Assembly: GCA_001772985.1 (NCBI GenBank)
Contig: MEVN01000038.1
Location: 13,404 to 35,114 of the forward strand
Reading direction: 5' to 3'
DNA: 21,711 bases
Origin: a candidate division WWE3 bacterium RIFCSPLOWO2_12_FULL_36_10
GTDB lineage: Bacteria; Patescibacteriota; WWE3; UBA101185; UBA10185
Part shown: one piece after another, positions 8,099-14,603 of the stretch
How positions within the stretch are numbered: the first letter of the stretch is position 1
Layout of the letters: each line of letters opens with the position of its first letter
Program-made: the position numbers and the translations under genes
Notes under the pieces: model-generated
What the model was told of the DNA's origin: nothing
The model's input: only the letters and a program-made list of their open reading frames with translations
The model's database searches: none

Positions 8099-8104
8099 AT
8101 TATA
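8099..8104 (-). promoter_or_regulatory. -10 box TATAAT of the 27-aa gene (leaderless)
   Basis: Minus-strand TATAAT 7 nt before the ATG at 8091. The complementary strand reads TATTAT at 8098-8103, so the same bases may serve as the -10 of the divergent gene at 8128, with a short leader and no Shine-Dalgarno. Confidence 0.55.
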
Positions 8105-8127
8105 CCACCATCCGGGACATAAGCTCT

Positions 8128-9558
8128 ATGCCTAAAAAAATTTTAACCTTCATAAAATTAAACACGGACATACTTTTGATCTTAATGATTGCTATATTTT
8201 TTAGGGCAAAAGACATGTTGGCTTTTGAATTTTGGGTTGATGAGGCATTTACCGGAATATTAATGCGTCTTCCGGTTAGAGAATTTTTACAAATATTAAG
8301 TCACGATGCGCACCCTCCACTTTTTAATGTTTTTCTTAGAATTTGGTCTACTTTTTTTGGAACCGGAGAATTTTTCTTAAGACTGCCGTCACTTATTTTT
8401 GGAGTTCTTACCATTATTCTTTCATATATCCTAGTCAAAAAAGCCTTGGGCAAAACTTTTGGGCTTATTTGCGCACTTTTAATGTCTATTAATCCATTTT
8501 TAATTGGTTATTCTACAGAAGCTCGCTCTTATAGCTTTTACGGCTTCTTAACCTTGCTTACCTTTTCTTTTCTAATATTTCAGAAAAGGCTACCTTTTCT
8601 AATCTCGAGCGTTTTTCTACTTTTTACGCATTATATAGCTCCACTGTACGTAATCCCGATGTTAGTCTTCTTTGTACATCAAAATCTTAATAAAAAATCT
8701 CTAGCAATGTCGCTAAAAAAATGTTCACCGGTAATTTTTGTACTTGTTATTTTAGTTATTACCGTATTTATGGGACTAAACGCATCCGGAGATAAAATAA
8801 ACACAGATTGGGTTCGTAAGGTTAGCTTAAATAATATTCCCAGAAGTATTACTTCATATTCATATGGAGTTAAAGTAAAACTACCTGGTGCGGATGAGAT
8901 AAATAATGTTAATCTTTATATAAATAAAAACTACATTGGATATATTATTCTACCTATTTATATTTTGAGCGTAATTTTATACTTATATAAAGTAAAACAA
9001 GACAAAAACGAATTACTTAAATTTCTCTTAATCAACGTACTTTTTATTGGTCCTCAGGTTGTATTAATTTTAGCCGGGTATTTTACCAGATATAATTTAT
9101 ACGTAGAAAGATATCTATTTCCATCATCAATCTTTTTTATTCTTAGTGTAATTTACATTTTTAATAAAATTACGAGCTTTGAAATTTCAATTATCATCAT
9201 ACTTTTTTACTTTTTCACAACACTTAGAATACAGCGCCCGTACTATCACAGCGGATTAAAGGAAATAGCGCGACAATACAGAAACTTCTCAAATGAAATG
9301 GTATTCTCGTCTCCTGTTGACTATGTTATAGCAAGATACTATTTTGGTGAAAATTTTCTAAATATTAAAATTCAGGATCCACAAAATCCATCTTTTACTT
9401 TTTATAATTGGCCAAGAGTAAGAAACAATACCTTACCAACAAATAAAATTGACGCGGTATACGTTTCTCCCTTTGAAAACACTATGAAAGAAAATTTCAT
9501 AAAAATAAGTGAAATTGGAAGTTTTGGAATTTACAGAAAAAAGATATCATCCAAATGA
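8128..9558 (+). CDS. GT-C/ArnT-like membrane glycosyltransferase (PMT family)
   Basis: A 476-residue polytopic membrane protein with a first helix at about 15-25. It then has FWVDEAF (D38-E39) in the first outer loop, and HDAHPPLFN downstream, the classic signature of PMT_2/ArnT-like dolichyl- or undecaprenyl-phosphate-sugar transferases. The Asp is the predicted catalytic base. About ten more helices follow, and a short C-terminal soluble tail of about 110 residues ends the protein. It likely glycosylates an envelope lipid or protein. The sugar is unknown. It starts a three-gene run: its TGA overlaps the ATG of the rRNA methyltransferase (ATGA, 9555-9558), which points to translational coupling. 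Confidence 0.8.
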   Translation: MPKKILTFIKLNTDILLILMIAIFFRAKDMLAFEFWVDEAFTGILMRLPVREFLQILSHDAHPPLFNVFLRIWSTFFGTGEFFLRLPSLIFGVLTIILSYILVKKALGKTFGLICALLMSINPFLIGYSTEARSYSFYGFLTLLTFSFLIFQKRLPFLISSVFLLFTHYIAPLYVIPMLVFFVHQNLNKKSLAMSLKKCSPVIFVLVILVITVFMGLNASGDKINTDWVRKVSLNNIPRSITSYSYGVKVKLPGADEINNVNLYINKNYIGYIILPIYILSVILYLYKVKQDKNELLKFLLINVLFIGPQVVLILAGYFTRYNLYVERYLFPSSIFFILSVIYIFNKITSFEISIIIILFYFFTTLRIQRPYYHSGLKEIARQYRNFSNEMVFSSPVDYVIARYYFGENFLNIKIQDPQNPSFTFYNWPRVRNNTLPTNKIDAVYVSPFENTMKENFIKISEIGSFGIYRKKISSK

Positions 9559-10202
9559 AAGCATTAAAGGGAAATAAATTAACAGAAATTACTCAGTTAG
9601 AATTTTTGGATCTTATTAAAAAATTTTTTAGAATAGAAATAGATTTTGGAACCGGGGACGGGAGATTTATTTATAAAAATGCTCTAAATAATTTAACCAC
9701 TTTATATATAGGAATAGACACAAATGAAAAGCAAATGATGAAATATTCAAGAGAAATACAAAGAAAGAAGTTAAATAATGCTCTACTTATTCTTGGGTCT
9801 CTTGAATTACTGCCGAAAGAATTAGAAGGATTTGCGGATACAGTCTATATACATTTCCCGTGGGGAAGCCTTTTAAAGGCTATTACGCAGCCAACAAAAT
9901 CCGATCTTAAAAAGCTTTCTGATCTGTTGAAAAATGATGGGGTTATGAAAATAGTTCTTGGATATAATGAAAAATTTGAGGCAAATGAAATTAATAGACT
10001 TAATCTTCCAGAACTCGATTCAAATTACATTAAGGAAAATATGATACCTATTTTTCAAACCATTGGACTCAAAAATACTAAACTGGAAAAAACTCAAAAA
10101 ATTGAATTAAAAGAAATTGAATCAACTTGGAGTAAAAAGCTAAGTTTTGGAAAAACAAGAAAAATTTATAAATTGGACTTTATAAAAAGTGATAATATTT
10201 AA
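9555..10202 (+). CDS. 16S rRNA (adenine-1408-N1)-methyltransferase-like protein, KamA/NpmA family
   Basis: A 215-residue SAM-dependent methyltransferase. Motif I is DFGTGDGRF (30-38), followed by an acidic strand end IGIDTNEKQ that should hold the SAM ribose. HFPWGSLL (W103) and ESTWSKKLSFG (W192) correspond to the two tryptophans that in NpmA/KamB stack on the flipped A1408 of the 30S A site. The TW-x-K-x-LxFG-x-x-R ending is typical of the family. Homologues from producers and plasmids give resistance to kanamycin- and apramycin-type aminoglycosides; whether this one methylates A1408 is inference. It sits between a glycosyltransferase (4-bp overlap) and an Nramp-like gene (4-nt gap). It may be a housekeeping relative rather than a resistance gene. 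Confidence 0.8.
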   Translation: MKALKGNKLTEITQLEFLDLIKKFFRIEIDFGTGDGRFIYKNALNNLTTLYIGIDTNEKQMMKYSREIQRKKLNNALLILGSLELLPKELEGFADTVYIHFPWGSLLKAITQPTKSDLKKLSDLLKNDGVMKIVLGYNEKFEANEINRLNLPELDSNYIKENMIPIFQTIGLKNTKLEKTQKIELKEIESTWSKKLSFGKTRKIYKLDFIKSDNI

Positions 10203-10206
10203 GTAA

Positions 10207-11598
10207 ATGAATTTAAATCCTTTAAACAATAAAGAACTTCCGCCGGCGCTATCTTTAAAAAAGTTGATTGGACCAAGTTTTATTATTCTTGGTCTTGGAC
10301 TTGGAAGTGGTGAAATAATTTTATGGCCATATTTAACATCAAAATTCGGGATGGGAATTATTTGGGGAGCACTTCTTGGGCTTACTTTTCAGTTTTTTAT
10401 GAACATGGAAATTGAACGATATGCTCTTATTAACGGTGAAAGTATTTTTGTTGGCTTTGCAAGAAAATATAAATGGCTTCCAATTTGGTTTATTTTCTCT
10501 ACTTTTCTACCGTGGATTTGGCCCGGAATAGCAGCCTCCAGCGCTAAACTAATAGGTTCTGTTTTTGGTTTAAAAGATACAAAGTTTCTCGCAATTATTT
10601 TTTTGGTTGTAATGGGACTAATTTTGTCTTTTGGCCCAGTTCTTTATAAAACGGTTGAGAAATTACAAAAAACGCTTATCTCTATTGGTGTTCCTACGGT
10701 ATTTATACTTAGCATAATTTTGGCGAAACAAGTACATTGGGTTGATTTAGCAAAAGGAGTTGTTGGAATTGGTAACGGATTTATGTTTCTTCCATCCGCA
10801 ATCCCTATTGCCTCGTTTTTGGCCGCACTTGCATATGCGGGAGCGGGAGGAAATTTAAACTTAGCACAATCATTTTACATAAAAGAAAAAGGATACGGAA
10901 TGGGAAAGTATGCGGGGAGAATTACAAGTCTTTTAACCGGAAAAAAAGAAGAAATTTCCTTGACCGGAGCTACTTTTGAATGCACACAAGAAAATTTAAA
11001 AACTTTTGGAAAATGGTGGAAAAATATAAACATAGAGCATTTTGTAATTTTTTGGCTTACTGGATCAATTACAATTGCTCTTCTTGCACTTCTGTCTTAC
11101 ACAACGGTATTTCATTCAGGACAAAACTCTGAGGGAATTAGTTTTGTATTAAACGAAGCAAGGGTTATAGGACAACGAATTTTTCCGTTTGCAGGGATTT
11201 TCTTCTTACTTGTTGCCGGATCAACACTTTTTGGCACGCAGCTTACAGTTTTTGATGCTACAAGTAGGATTATTACTGAAAATATTATTCTTTCACCTTT
11301 TGGGAAATTTAACGAAAAACACATTTCAAAGACTTATTATATTGTCCTTTGGCTTCAAATACTTTCCGGAATTGCTGTCTTTCTTTTTGGATTTACAGAA
11401 CCTTTGCAACTTTTAATATTAGCAGCTGTTTTAAACGCCTTTGCAATGTTTATTCATACTGGACTCACTTTATGGTTAAACTTAACTAGTCTTCAAAAAC
11501 CACTAAAACCCACCGCGTTTAGAATCATCTCGATGACACTGGCATTCCTCTTTTACGGCGGATTTAGCATTTATACAATCATTAATAGGTTTTTCTAG
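10207..11598 (+). CDS. Nramp-like membrane transporter lacking DPGN and MPH motifs
   Basis: A 463-residue protein with about 11 helices and the APC/LeuT-type layout of Nramp metal-ion transporters. The first helix begins GPSFIILGLGLGSGE, where typical Nramp reads GPG...DPGN. Helix 6 reads AYAGAGGNLNLAQSF, where MPHN is usual. The Asp, Asn, Met and His residues that coordinate Mn2+/Fe2+ are therefore absent at both sites. It is an Nramp relative of the GSGE type, and its substrate cannot be assumed to be Mn or Fe. Its start is 4 nt after the methyltransferase stop, so it is co-transcribed. Its stop TAG shares a CTAG palindrome with the stop of the convergent gene. Confidence 0.7.
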   Translation: MNLNPLNNKELPPALSLKKLIGPSFIILGLGLGSGEIILWPYLTSKFGMGIIWGALLGLTFQFFMNMEIERYALINGESIFVGFARKYKWLPIWFIFSTFLPWIWPGIAASSAKLIGSVFGLKDTKFLAIIFLVVMGLILSFGPVLYKTVEKLQKTLISIGVPTVFILSIILAKQVHWVDLAKGVVGIGNGFMFLPSAIPIASFLAALAYAGAGGNLNLAQSFYIKEKGYGMGKYAGRITSLLTGKKEEISLTGATFECTQENLKTFGKWWKNINIEHFVIFWLTGSITIALLALLSYTTVFHSGQNSEGISFVLNEARVIGQRIFPFAGIFFLLVAGSTLFGTQLTVFDATSRIITENIILSPFGKFNEKHISKTYYIVLWLQILSGIAVFLFGFTEPLQLLILAAVLNAFAMFIHTGLTLWLNLTSLQKPLKPTAFRIISMTLAFLFYGGFSIYTIINRFF

Positions 11599-11960
11599 AC
11601 TACGTCTTCGATCTGCAACTTCAGCCCTCTAGTTATCTTTAGAGCTAGGTTCATTAATAATCCCCCTATTATGCCGAATGTAAATCCTAGAACTGCGTAA
11701 AATATAGGAAAAAGTATTATGGAAAAGAGACCTAGTCCCAACCCAAATCCACTTCCCATTTCAGGACCACTAACTACAGGTGGACCTACAAGATCTGTTA
11801 GTGAGCTAGAATCGGTGATTTGCGACGTTAATGTTCCTAATTGCGATGCGATCAACCCGTAAACACCAACAAAAATGCCGGCGATCACCCCAAACATTCC
11901 CATTAAAACAGAATAAAACAGCGCGAAGGACAGTATGTCTACTTTTTTAAGAACTTTCAT
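11595..11960 (-). CDS. Small membrane protein, DUF3566-like (121 aa)
   Basis: Two long hydrophobic regions (about 12-40 and 75-108) flank a Ser/Thr/Gly/Pro-rich outer loop, with a short charged tail. The pattern of a Lys-Lys-Val-Asp start followed by a Gly/Phe-rich helix resembles small membrane proteins often labelled DUF3566-like; I hold that loosely. A longer frame begins with GTG at 11969, but the ATG at 11960 is chosen because a full AGGAGGTG lies 6 nt upstream. It follows the RDD gene by 54 nt in the same direction, so they are likely one operon. Function unknown. Confidence 0.55.
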   Translation of the reverse strand: MKVLKKVDILSFALFYSVLMGMFGVIAGIFVGVYGLIASQLGTLTSQITDSSSLTDLVGPPVVSGPEMGSGFGLGLGLFSIILFPIFYAVLGFTFGIIGGLLMNLALKITRGLKLQIEDVV

Positions 11961-11966
11961 TAAATA

Positions 11967-11974
11967 CACCTCCT
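11967..11974 (-). promoter_or_regulatory. Shine-Dalgarno AGGAGGTG deciding the start at 11960
   Basis: Eight bases complementary to the 16S 3' end, 6 nt before ATG. The RDD gene upstream has AAGGGGGTG (12552-12560) at the same 6-nt spacing, and the two leaders share GGTGTATT-x-AATG. Confidence 0.75.
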
Positions 11975-12014
11975 AAGACTATTAATTAATTACAAATTTA
12001 ATAATTCCGTTTTC

Positions 12015-12545
12015 CTACTTGGAAACTTTAATAACTACACTTTTCCCAAGTTTATCGTGCCAGCCTTGTTTTTTCGGATCCCAAATCACCCAGAAATATC
12101 CTATTAACAAAGCAATTCCAGAAAGGAACTTACCAACTACTTCTCTTAATACTGCTTCTACAAGTGTTAGATTTGCTCCGGTTGACTCGTTTTGAACCCT
12201 AATTCCTAAAGCCATTTTCCCAAGTGTTGCGCCGTATTTATTAAGCATAAATACCTGATAGGGCCAAGCTACTAAAGCGGTAACAATATAAACAGGGTGA
12301 AAAAGACCAGCATCTTTCCAAGGAGAGCCAAGAGATCCGAGGAACACTATAACTAAAGTATTGACTGTAAAACTAAGTAATAAACTATCTAGTAACAAAG
12401 CCACCAATCTTCTAAAAAACGAAGCGTAGTTAACTCCTTGAGAAATTTGTGGTTGAGTTGTAACCTGTGGCGGAATAGTTTGAGACTGCATAACTGACGG
12501 TTCGCTTGAAACTGGAGTTTGATTCATATTCATATTTTCATCCAT
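12015..12545 (-). CDS. RDD-family membrane protein
   Basis: 176 residues. The first 35 are a Gln/Pro/Ser/Thr-rich disordered tail. The RDD domain follows, with FFRRLVALLLDSLLL as the Arg-Arg-Asp signature of helix 1, a second helical pair around 65-100, and YGATLGKMALGIRV before an amphipathic segment. It ends DPKKQGWHDKLGKSVV, the usual C-terminal RDD motif. RDD proteins are small membrane proteins of mostly unknown role; some exchange ions. It has a strong AAGGGGGTG ribosome site 6 nt before ATG and is probably co-transcribed with the small membrane protein downstream. Confidence 0.85.
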   Translation of the reverse strand: MDENMNMNQTPVSSEPSVMQSQTIPPQVTTQPQISQGVNYASFFRRLVALLLDSLLLSFTVNTLVIVFLGSLGSPWKDAGLFHPVYIVTALVAWPYQVFMLNKYGATLGKMALGIRVQNESTGANLTLVEAVLREVVGKFLSGIALLIGYFWVIWDPKKQGWHDKLGKSVVIKVSK

Positions 12546-12598
12546 TTAATACACCCCCTTTAGTAAATTTTGTCACAAAGTAGACGTTTTGTATATTA

Positions 12599-13453
12599 TT
12601 ACAAAAGACTCTTTAGAACACTATCTAATCTATCATTGGGGAATAAATCCTTGGGGTATATTTTAACCAAGTCAAGCCCTACTCCTTTTATTAATGATAG
12701 TTTCCTTTTCACTAATTCATCATACTTTTCTAGTTGACCTAAAAGTCCCAAAAACTCTATATATACACCACCGACTAGAAAGTCTGTCCTAAATCTATTC
12801 TGTTTCGGATATAAAACGTGAATTTGATGGGAAATGTTTTTAGAATATAGCCAGTTATCTATAATCATTTCAGCAAAGGAATCACACCTATGCCCATCCT
12901 TCGCTAAGTATTTTTTGGCAAACATTACAGGGTTTGAATTAAATCCTGATCCCTTTATTGCATTATTCCATGTTCCAAAAACCTTTCTTGCCTTCCTGTA
13001 TAGATTGCCCATCTCCCTTTTTACCGGAATCCTATCATTAATCTTATAAAATTCCTTTATTCCATTTATAACTTCTACTTTATAAACTTCGGTATCTTTC
13101 CGAGCTAAATATTCATAATTCACATTTAAATGTGGATTTTTATTGTATGTTACTAGCGCTTTATATGAATTGTTTAAATTATAGTTTTTTCGTCTTTTAC
13201 TATTATTTATAATAGCTGCACATTTTCTCGAACAGTAGTTCGCTTCTCCTAACTCCGATCTTTGTTTTGGTACTTCATTTTCACAAGTAAGATTGGCGCA
13301 TGCTACTATAACGGCCTTAGTTTTGTGTAGCTTTTGACAAATCATACTACAATAAAACACTGAATGTTCTTTATTATACTCGTTGAATCTTTTCAATGTC
13401 GTAATGATAGATTTGTGGCAATTAAAACAACTTACATTAACCAGAGTAGGCAT
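12599..13453 (-). CDS. Zinc-finger nuclease with homing-endonuclease-associated repeat and PD-(D/E)XK-like domain
   Basis: 284 residues in three parts. Residues 1-90 carry Cys pairs (C9-x2-C12, FYCSMIC, ACANLTC, NYCSRKC) that look like two treble-clef/zinc-ribbon modules. Residues about 120-170 hold a single repeat, PVKREMGNLYRKARKVFGTWNNAIKG-type, as in the helical DNA-binding repeats found with homing endonucleases. Residues about 190-284 resemble a PD-(D/E)XK nuclease: SFAEMIIDNWL supplies Glu, RTDFLVGGVYIEF supplies Asp and Glu, and a Lys-rich helix follows. It is predicted to bind and cut DNA. It lies head-to-head with a tRNA gene and has a perfect leaderless promoter. It stands alone; no intein or intron host gene is visible. 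Confidence 0.65.
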   Translation of the reverse strand: MPTLVNVSCFNCHKSIITTLKRFNEYNKEHSVFYCSMICQKLHKTKAVIVACANLTCENEVPKQRSELGEANYCSRKCAAIINNSKRRKNYNLNNSYKALVTYNKNPHLNVNYEYLARKDTEVYKVEVINGIKEFYKINDRIPVKREMGNLYRKARKVFGTWNNAIKGSGFNSNPVMFAKKYLAKDGHRCDSFAEMIIDNWLYSKNISHQIHVLYPKQNRFRTDFLVGGVYIEFLGLLGQLEKYDELVKRKLSLIKGVGLDLVKIYPKDLFPNDRLDSVLKSLL

Positions 13454-13459
13454 GCCTTA

Positions 13460-13488
13460 ATTATACGAATAATACCCGAAACAGTCAA
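13460..13488 (-). promoter_or_regulatory. Promoter TTGACT-N17-TATAAT of the nuclease gene (leaderless)
   Basis: Minus strand: TTGACT (13483-13488), 17-bp spacer, TATAAT (13460-13465), 6 nt before ATG. It is the best sigma-70-like promoter in the window. Confidence 0.8.
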
Positions 13489-13526
13489 TATGTTGTTGTG
13501 CTAAAATTGGGCATATCAAATATTTT

Positions 13527-13604
13527 CGGGGTGTAGCTCAGTTGGTAGAGCGCTCGTACGGGGTGCGAGAGGTTTCGCAGGTTCGAGTCCTGTCACCCCG
13601 ACCA
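13527..13604 (+). tRNA. tRNA-Pro (anticodon GGG), 3' CCA encoded
   Basis: The cloverleaf folds by hand. The acceptor CGGGGTG/CACCCCG gives 7 perfect pairs. The D arm is GCTC/GAGC with loop AGTTGGTA. The anticodon stem CTCGT/GCGAG closes with U-G around loop ACGGGGT. The T arm is GCAGG/CCTGT with loop TTCGAGT, then A73 and CCA. C1-G72 with A73 is the bacterial proline identity, and A32-U38 around GGG is typical of tRNA-Pro(GGG). Two oddities: C at position 33 where U is near-universal, and a 7-nt variable loop (AGGTTTC) instead of 4-5. The gene is divergent from the nuclease gene. Confidence 0.9.
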
Positions 13605-13651
13605 AGGTTAAAATATGAAAGAAAAATTTGTAATTAAAAACGATGGACGAT

Positions 13652-13822
13652 GGGGACGGTTCTTGGAGTTGTTGTATCTACCTTCCAAAACGATACAACT
13701 ACAATACAGATAATATAGGCGCTATGACAAACTATTAGTTCTGGCGATACTTTGTTAGTAGGTAACTATAAATAGTTAGTTAGTTTTTGGGCGTTGTTGT
13801 AGGATCTCTAAGAACCGTCCCC
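13652..13822. repeat. 171-bp element with 17-bp terminal inverted repeats (MITE-like or structured RNA)
   Basis: GGGGACGGTTCTTGGAG at 13652-13668 pairs with CTCTAAGAACCGTCCCC at 13806-13822; 16 pairs are Watson-Crick and one is G-U. Inside are an 8-bp hairpin (GTTGTATC 13671-13678 with GATACAAC 13692-13699), a short ATAG/CTAT hairpin and palindromes AACTATTAGTT and AACTATAAATAGTT, so the whole element can fold into a branched cruciform. The GC-rich ends contrast with the AT-rich surroundings. From memory, GGGGACGGTTCTT-type ends are common beside REP-associated tyrosine transposase genes in other bacteria; that link is recall, not shown here. There is no coding frame of note inside and no obvious target duplication. 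Confidence 0.75.
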
Positions 13823-13910
13823 TGCTATTTATTCACAAAACTGATATCTAGTGTTATAAAATAGGGAGCATACATACATACCAACTTCCTCTAAAAAGGC
13901 GTTTGTATAG

Positions 13911-13916
13911 TATAAT
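13911..13916 (+). promoter_or_regulatory. -10 box TATAAT of the mntA-hepT pair (leaderless)
   Basis: TATAAT ends 6 nt before the GTG at 13923; no convincing -35. It predicts an mRNA beginning at the GUG of the antitoxin. Confidence 0.6.
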
Positions 13917-13922
13917 TAAGTT

Positions 13923-14219
13923 GTGAAATTGGAATATGACAAGGAAAAATTAAATAAGTTATGCGCGAAAAACCGTATATCCTATTTAGGAGTATTTGGA
14001 TCACAGGCACGTAATGAGGCTGACATCAATAGCGATATTGATCTTTTAGTTGAATTTTTCGAAACGCCAAGTCTTCTTAAACATGTGGGAATAGAGTACG
14101 AATTTTCAGAAAATTTATTTGGAAACAGAAAGGTGGATCTTATAACCAAAAGGTCTTTAAACAAATATATTGCACCTTATGTTGCTAAAGATTTAATTAC
14201 TTTGTATGAGAGCAAATAA
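13923..14219 (+). CDS. mntA: MntA-like nucleotidyltransferase antitoxin
   Basis: A 98-residue minimal nucleotidyltransferase. G26-S27 begins the GSQARNEADINSDIDLLVEF signature, D38 and D40 bind the metal, and D72 (RKVDLIT) is the third catalytic acid. In the type VII MntA/HepT system this enzyme inactivates the HEPN toxin by adding AMP to its active-site tyrosine. It overlaps the HEPN gene by 14 nt, in the antitoxin-first order. The start is GTG, supported by the promoter distance. All catalytic residues are present, so the module looks functional. Confidence 0.9.
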   Translation: MKLEYDKEKLNKLCAKNRISYLGVFGSQARNEADINSDIDLLVEFFETPSLLKHVGIEYEFSENLFGNRKVDLITKRSLNKYIAPYVAKDLITLYESK

Positions 14220-14559
14220 AAACAATGAGCCATATTTAAAAGATATCTTGAACGCTATTGATTCTATTAAAATTTACCTTCAAGATGCACCTGCCAAAGA
14301 AGAGTTTATTAAAGATAAGGGACTTTATCAAGATGCGATAGTACGAAATATTGAAATAATTGGCGAAGCCGCAAAGAAAATCGACGAGAGTATTAAAAAT
14401 AAGTATTCACAAATTCCTTGGAAGCAAATGGCAGGCATGCGAGATAAAATAACGCATGAATATGCAGAAATAGATTGGGAGGAAGTTTGGAAAGCTGCCT
14501 CGGAAGATATTAATGAATTAAAAGCTCAAATAGAAATTGTCATCGCTAATTTAAAATAG
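14206..14559 (+). CDS. hepT: HepT-like HEPN toxin RNase
   Basis: 117 residues, all-helical HEPN domain. The RNase motif R-x4-H-x-Y is complete: R79-DKIT-H84-E-Y86. Y86 is the tyrosine expected to be AMPylated by the partner antitoxin. EIIGEAAKKI around 50-59 is the other conserved HEPN helix. The toxin would be a dimeric endoribonuclease acting on tRNA or mRNA. It overlaps the mntA-like gene by 14 nt and is surely co-translated. The pair sits next to a tRNA gene and an inverted-repeat element, a usual place for mobile accessory genes. Confidence 0.9.
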   Translation: MRANKNNEPYLKDILNAIDSIKIYLQDAPAKEEFIKDKGLYQDAIVRNIEIIGEAAKKIDESIKNKYSQIPWKQMAGMRDKITHEYAEIDWEEVWKAASEDINELKAQIEIVIANLK

Positions 14560-14591
14560 TTACAAACATCATTTCCAACAAAATATTTTGT

Positions 14592-14597
14592 TATACT
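14592..14597 (+). promoter_or_regulatory. -10 box TATACT of the orphan prodomain gene (leaderless)
   Basis: TATACT ends 6 nt before the ATG at 14604, in the 44-nt gap after hepT. No good -35. Confidence 0.5.
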
Positions 14598-14603
14598 GAA
14601 TGT

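Larger units (their letters stand above)
13605..13922. other. Intergenic region (318 nt) between tRNA-Pro and the toxin-antitoxin pair
   Basis: The region contains the inverted-repeat element at 13652-13822, described separately. The 47 nt before it include an ATG at 13615 opening a 32-codon frame that enters the element; it lacks a promoter at the usual distance and I do not call it. The 100 nt after the element are AT-rich, with the promoter of the antitoxin gene at their end. No transposase, tRNA-end repeat or attachment-site duplication was seen. Confidence 0.7.

Noticed and set aside
12834..13049. Plus-strand open frame inside the nuclease gene
   Set aside because: Antisense shadow of a gene with recognisable Cys motifs and promoter; no signals of its own.
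12599..13453. The nuclease gene as part of a CRISPR or restriction-modification locus
   Set aside because: No CRISPR repeats, cas genes or methyltransferase partner are nearby; only a stand-alone nuclease is supported.
13615..13713. A 32-codon frame starting at ATG 13615, just after the tRNA and running into the inverted-repeat element
   Set aside because: No promoter box at the usual distance, no Shine-Dalgarno, and most of it lies in the repeat; likely chance.
13600..13922. Possible prophage or island attachment site at the tRNA 3' end
   Set aside because: No repeat of the tRNA 3' end was seen downstream and no integrase is present in the window.
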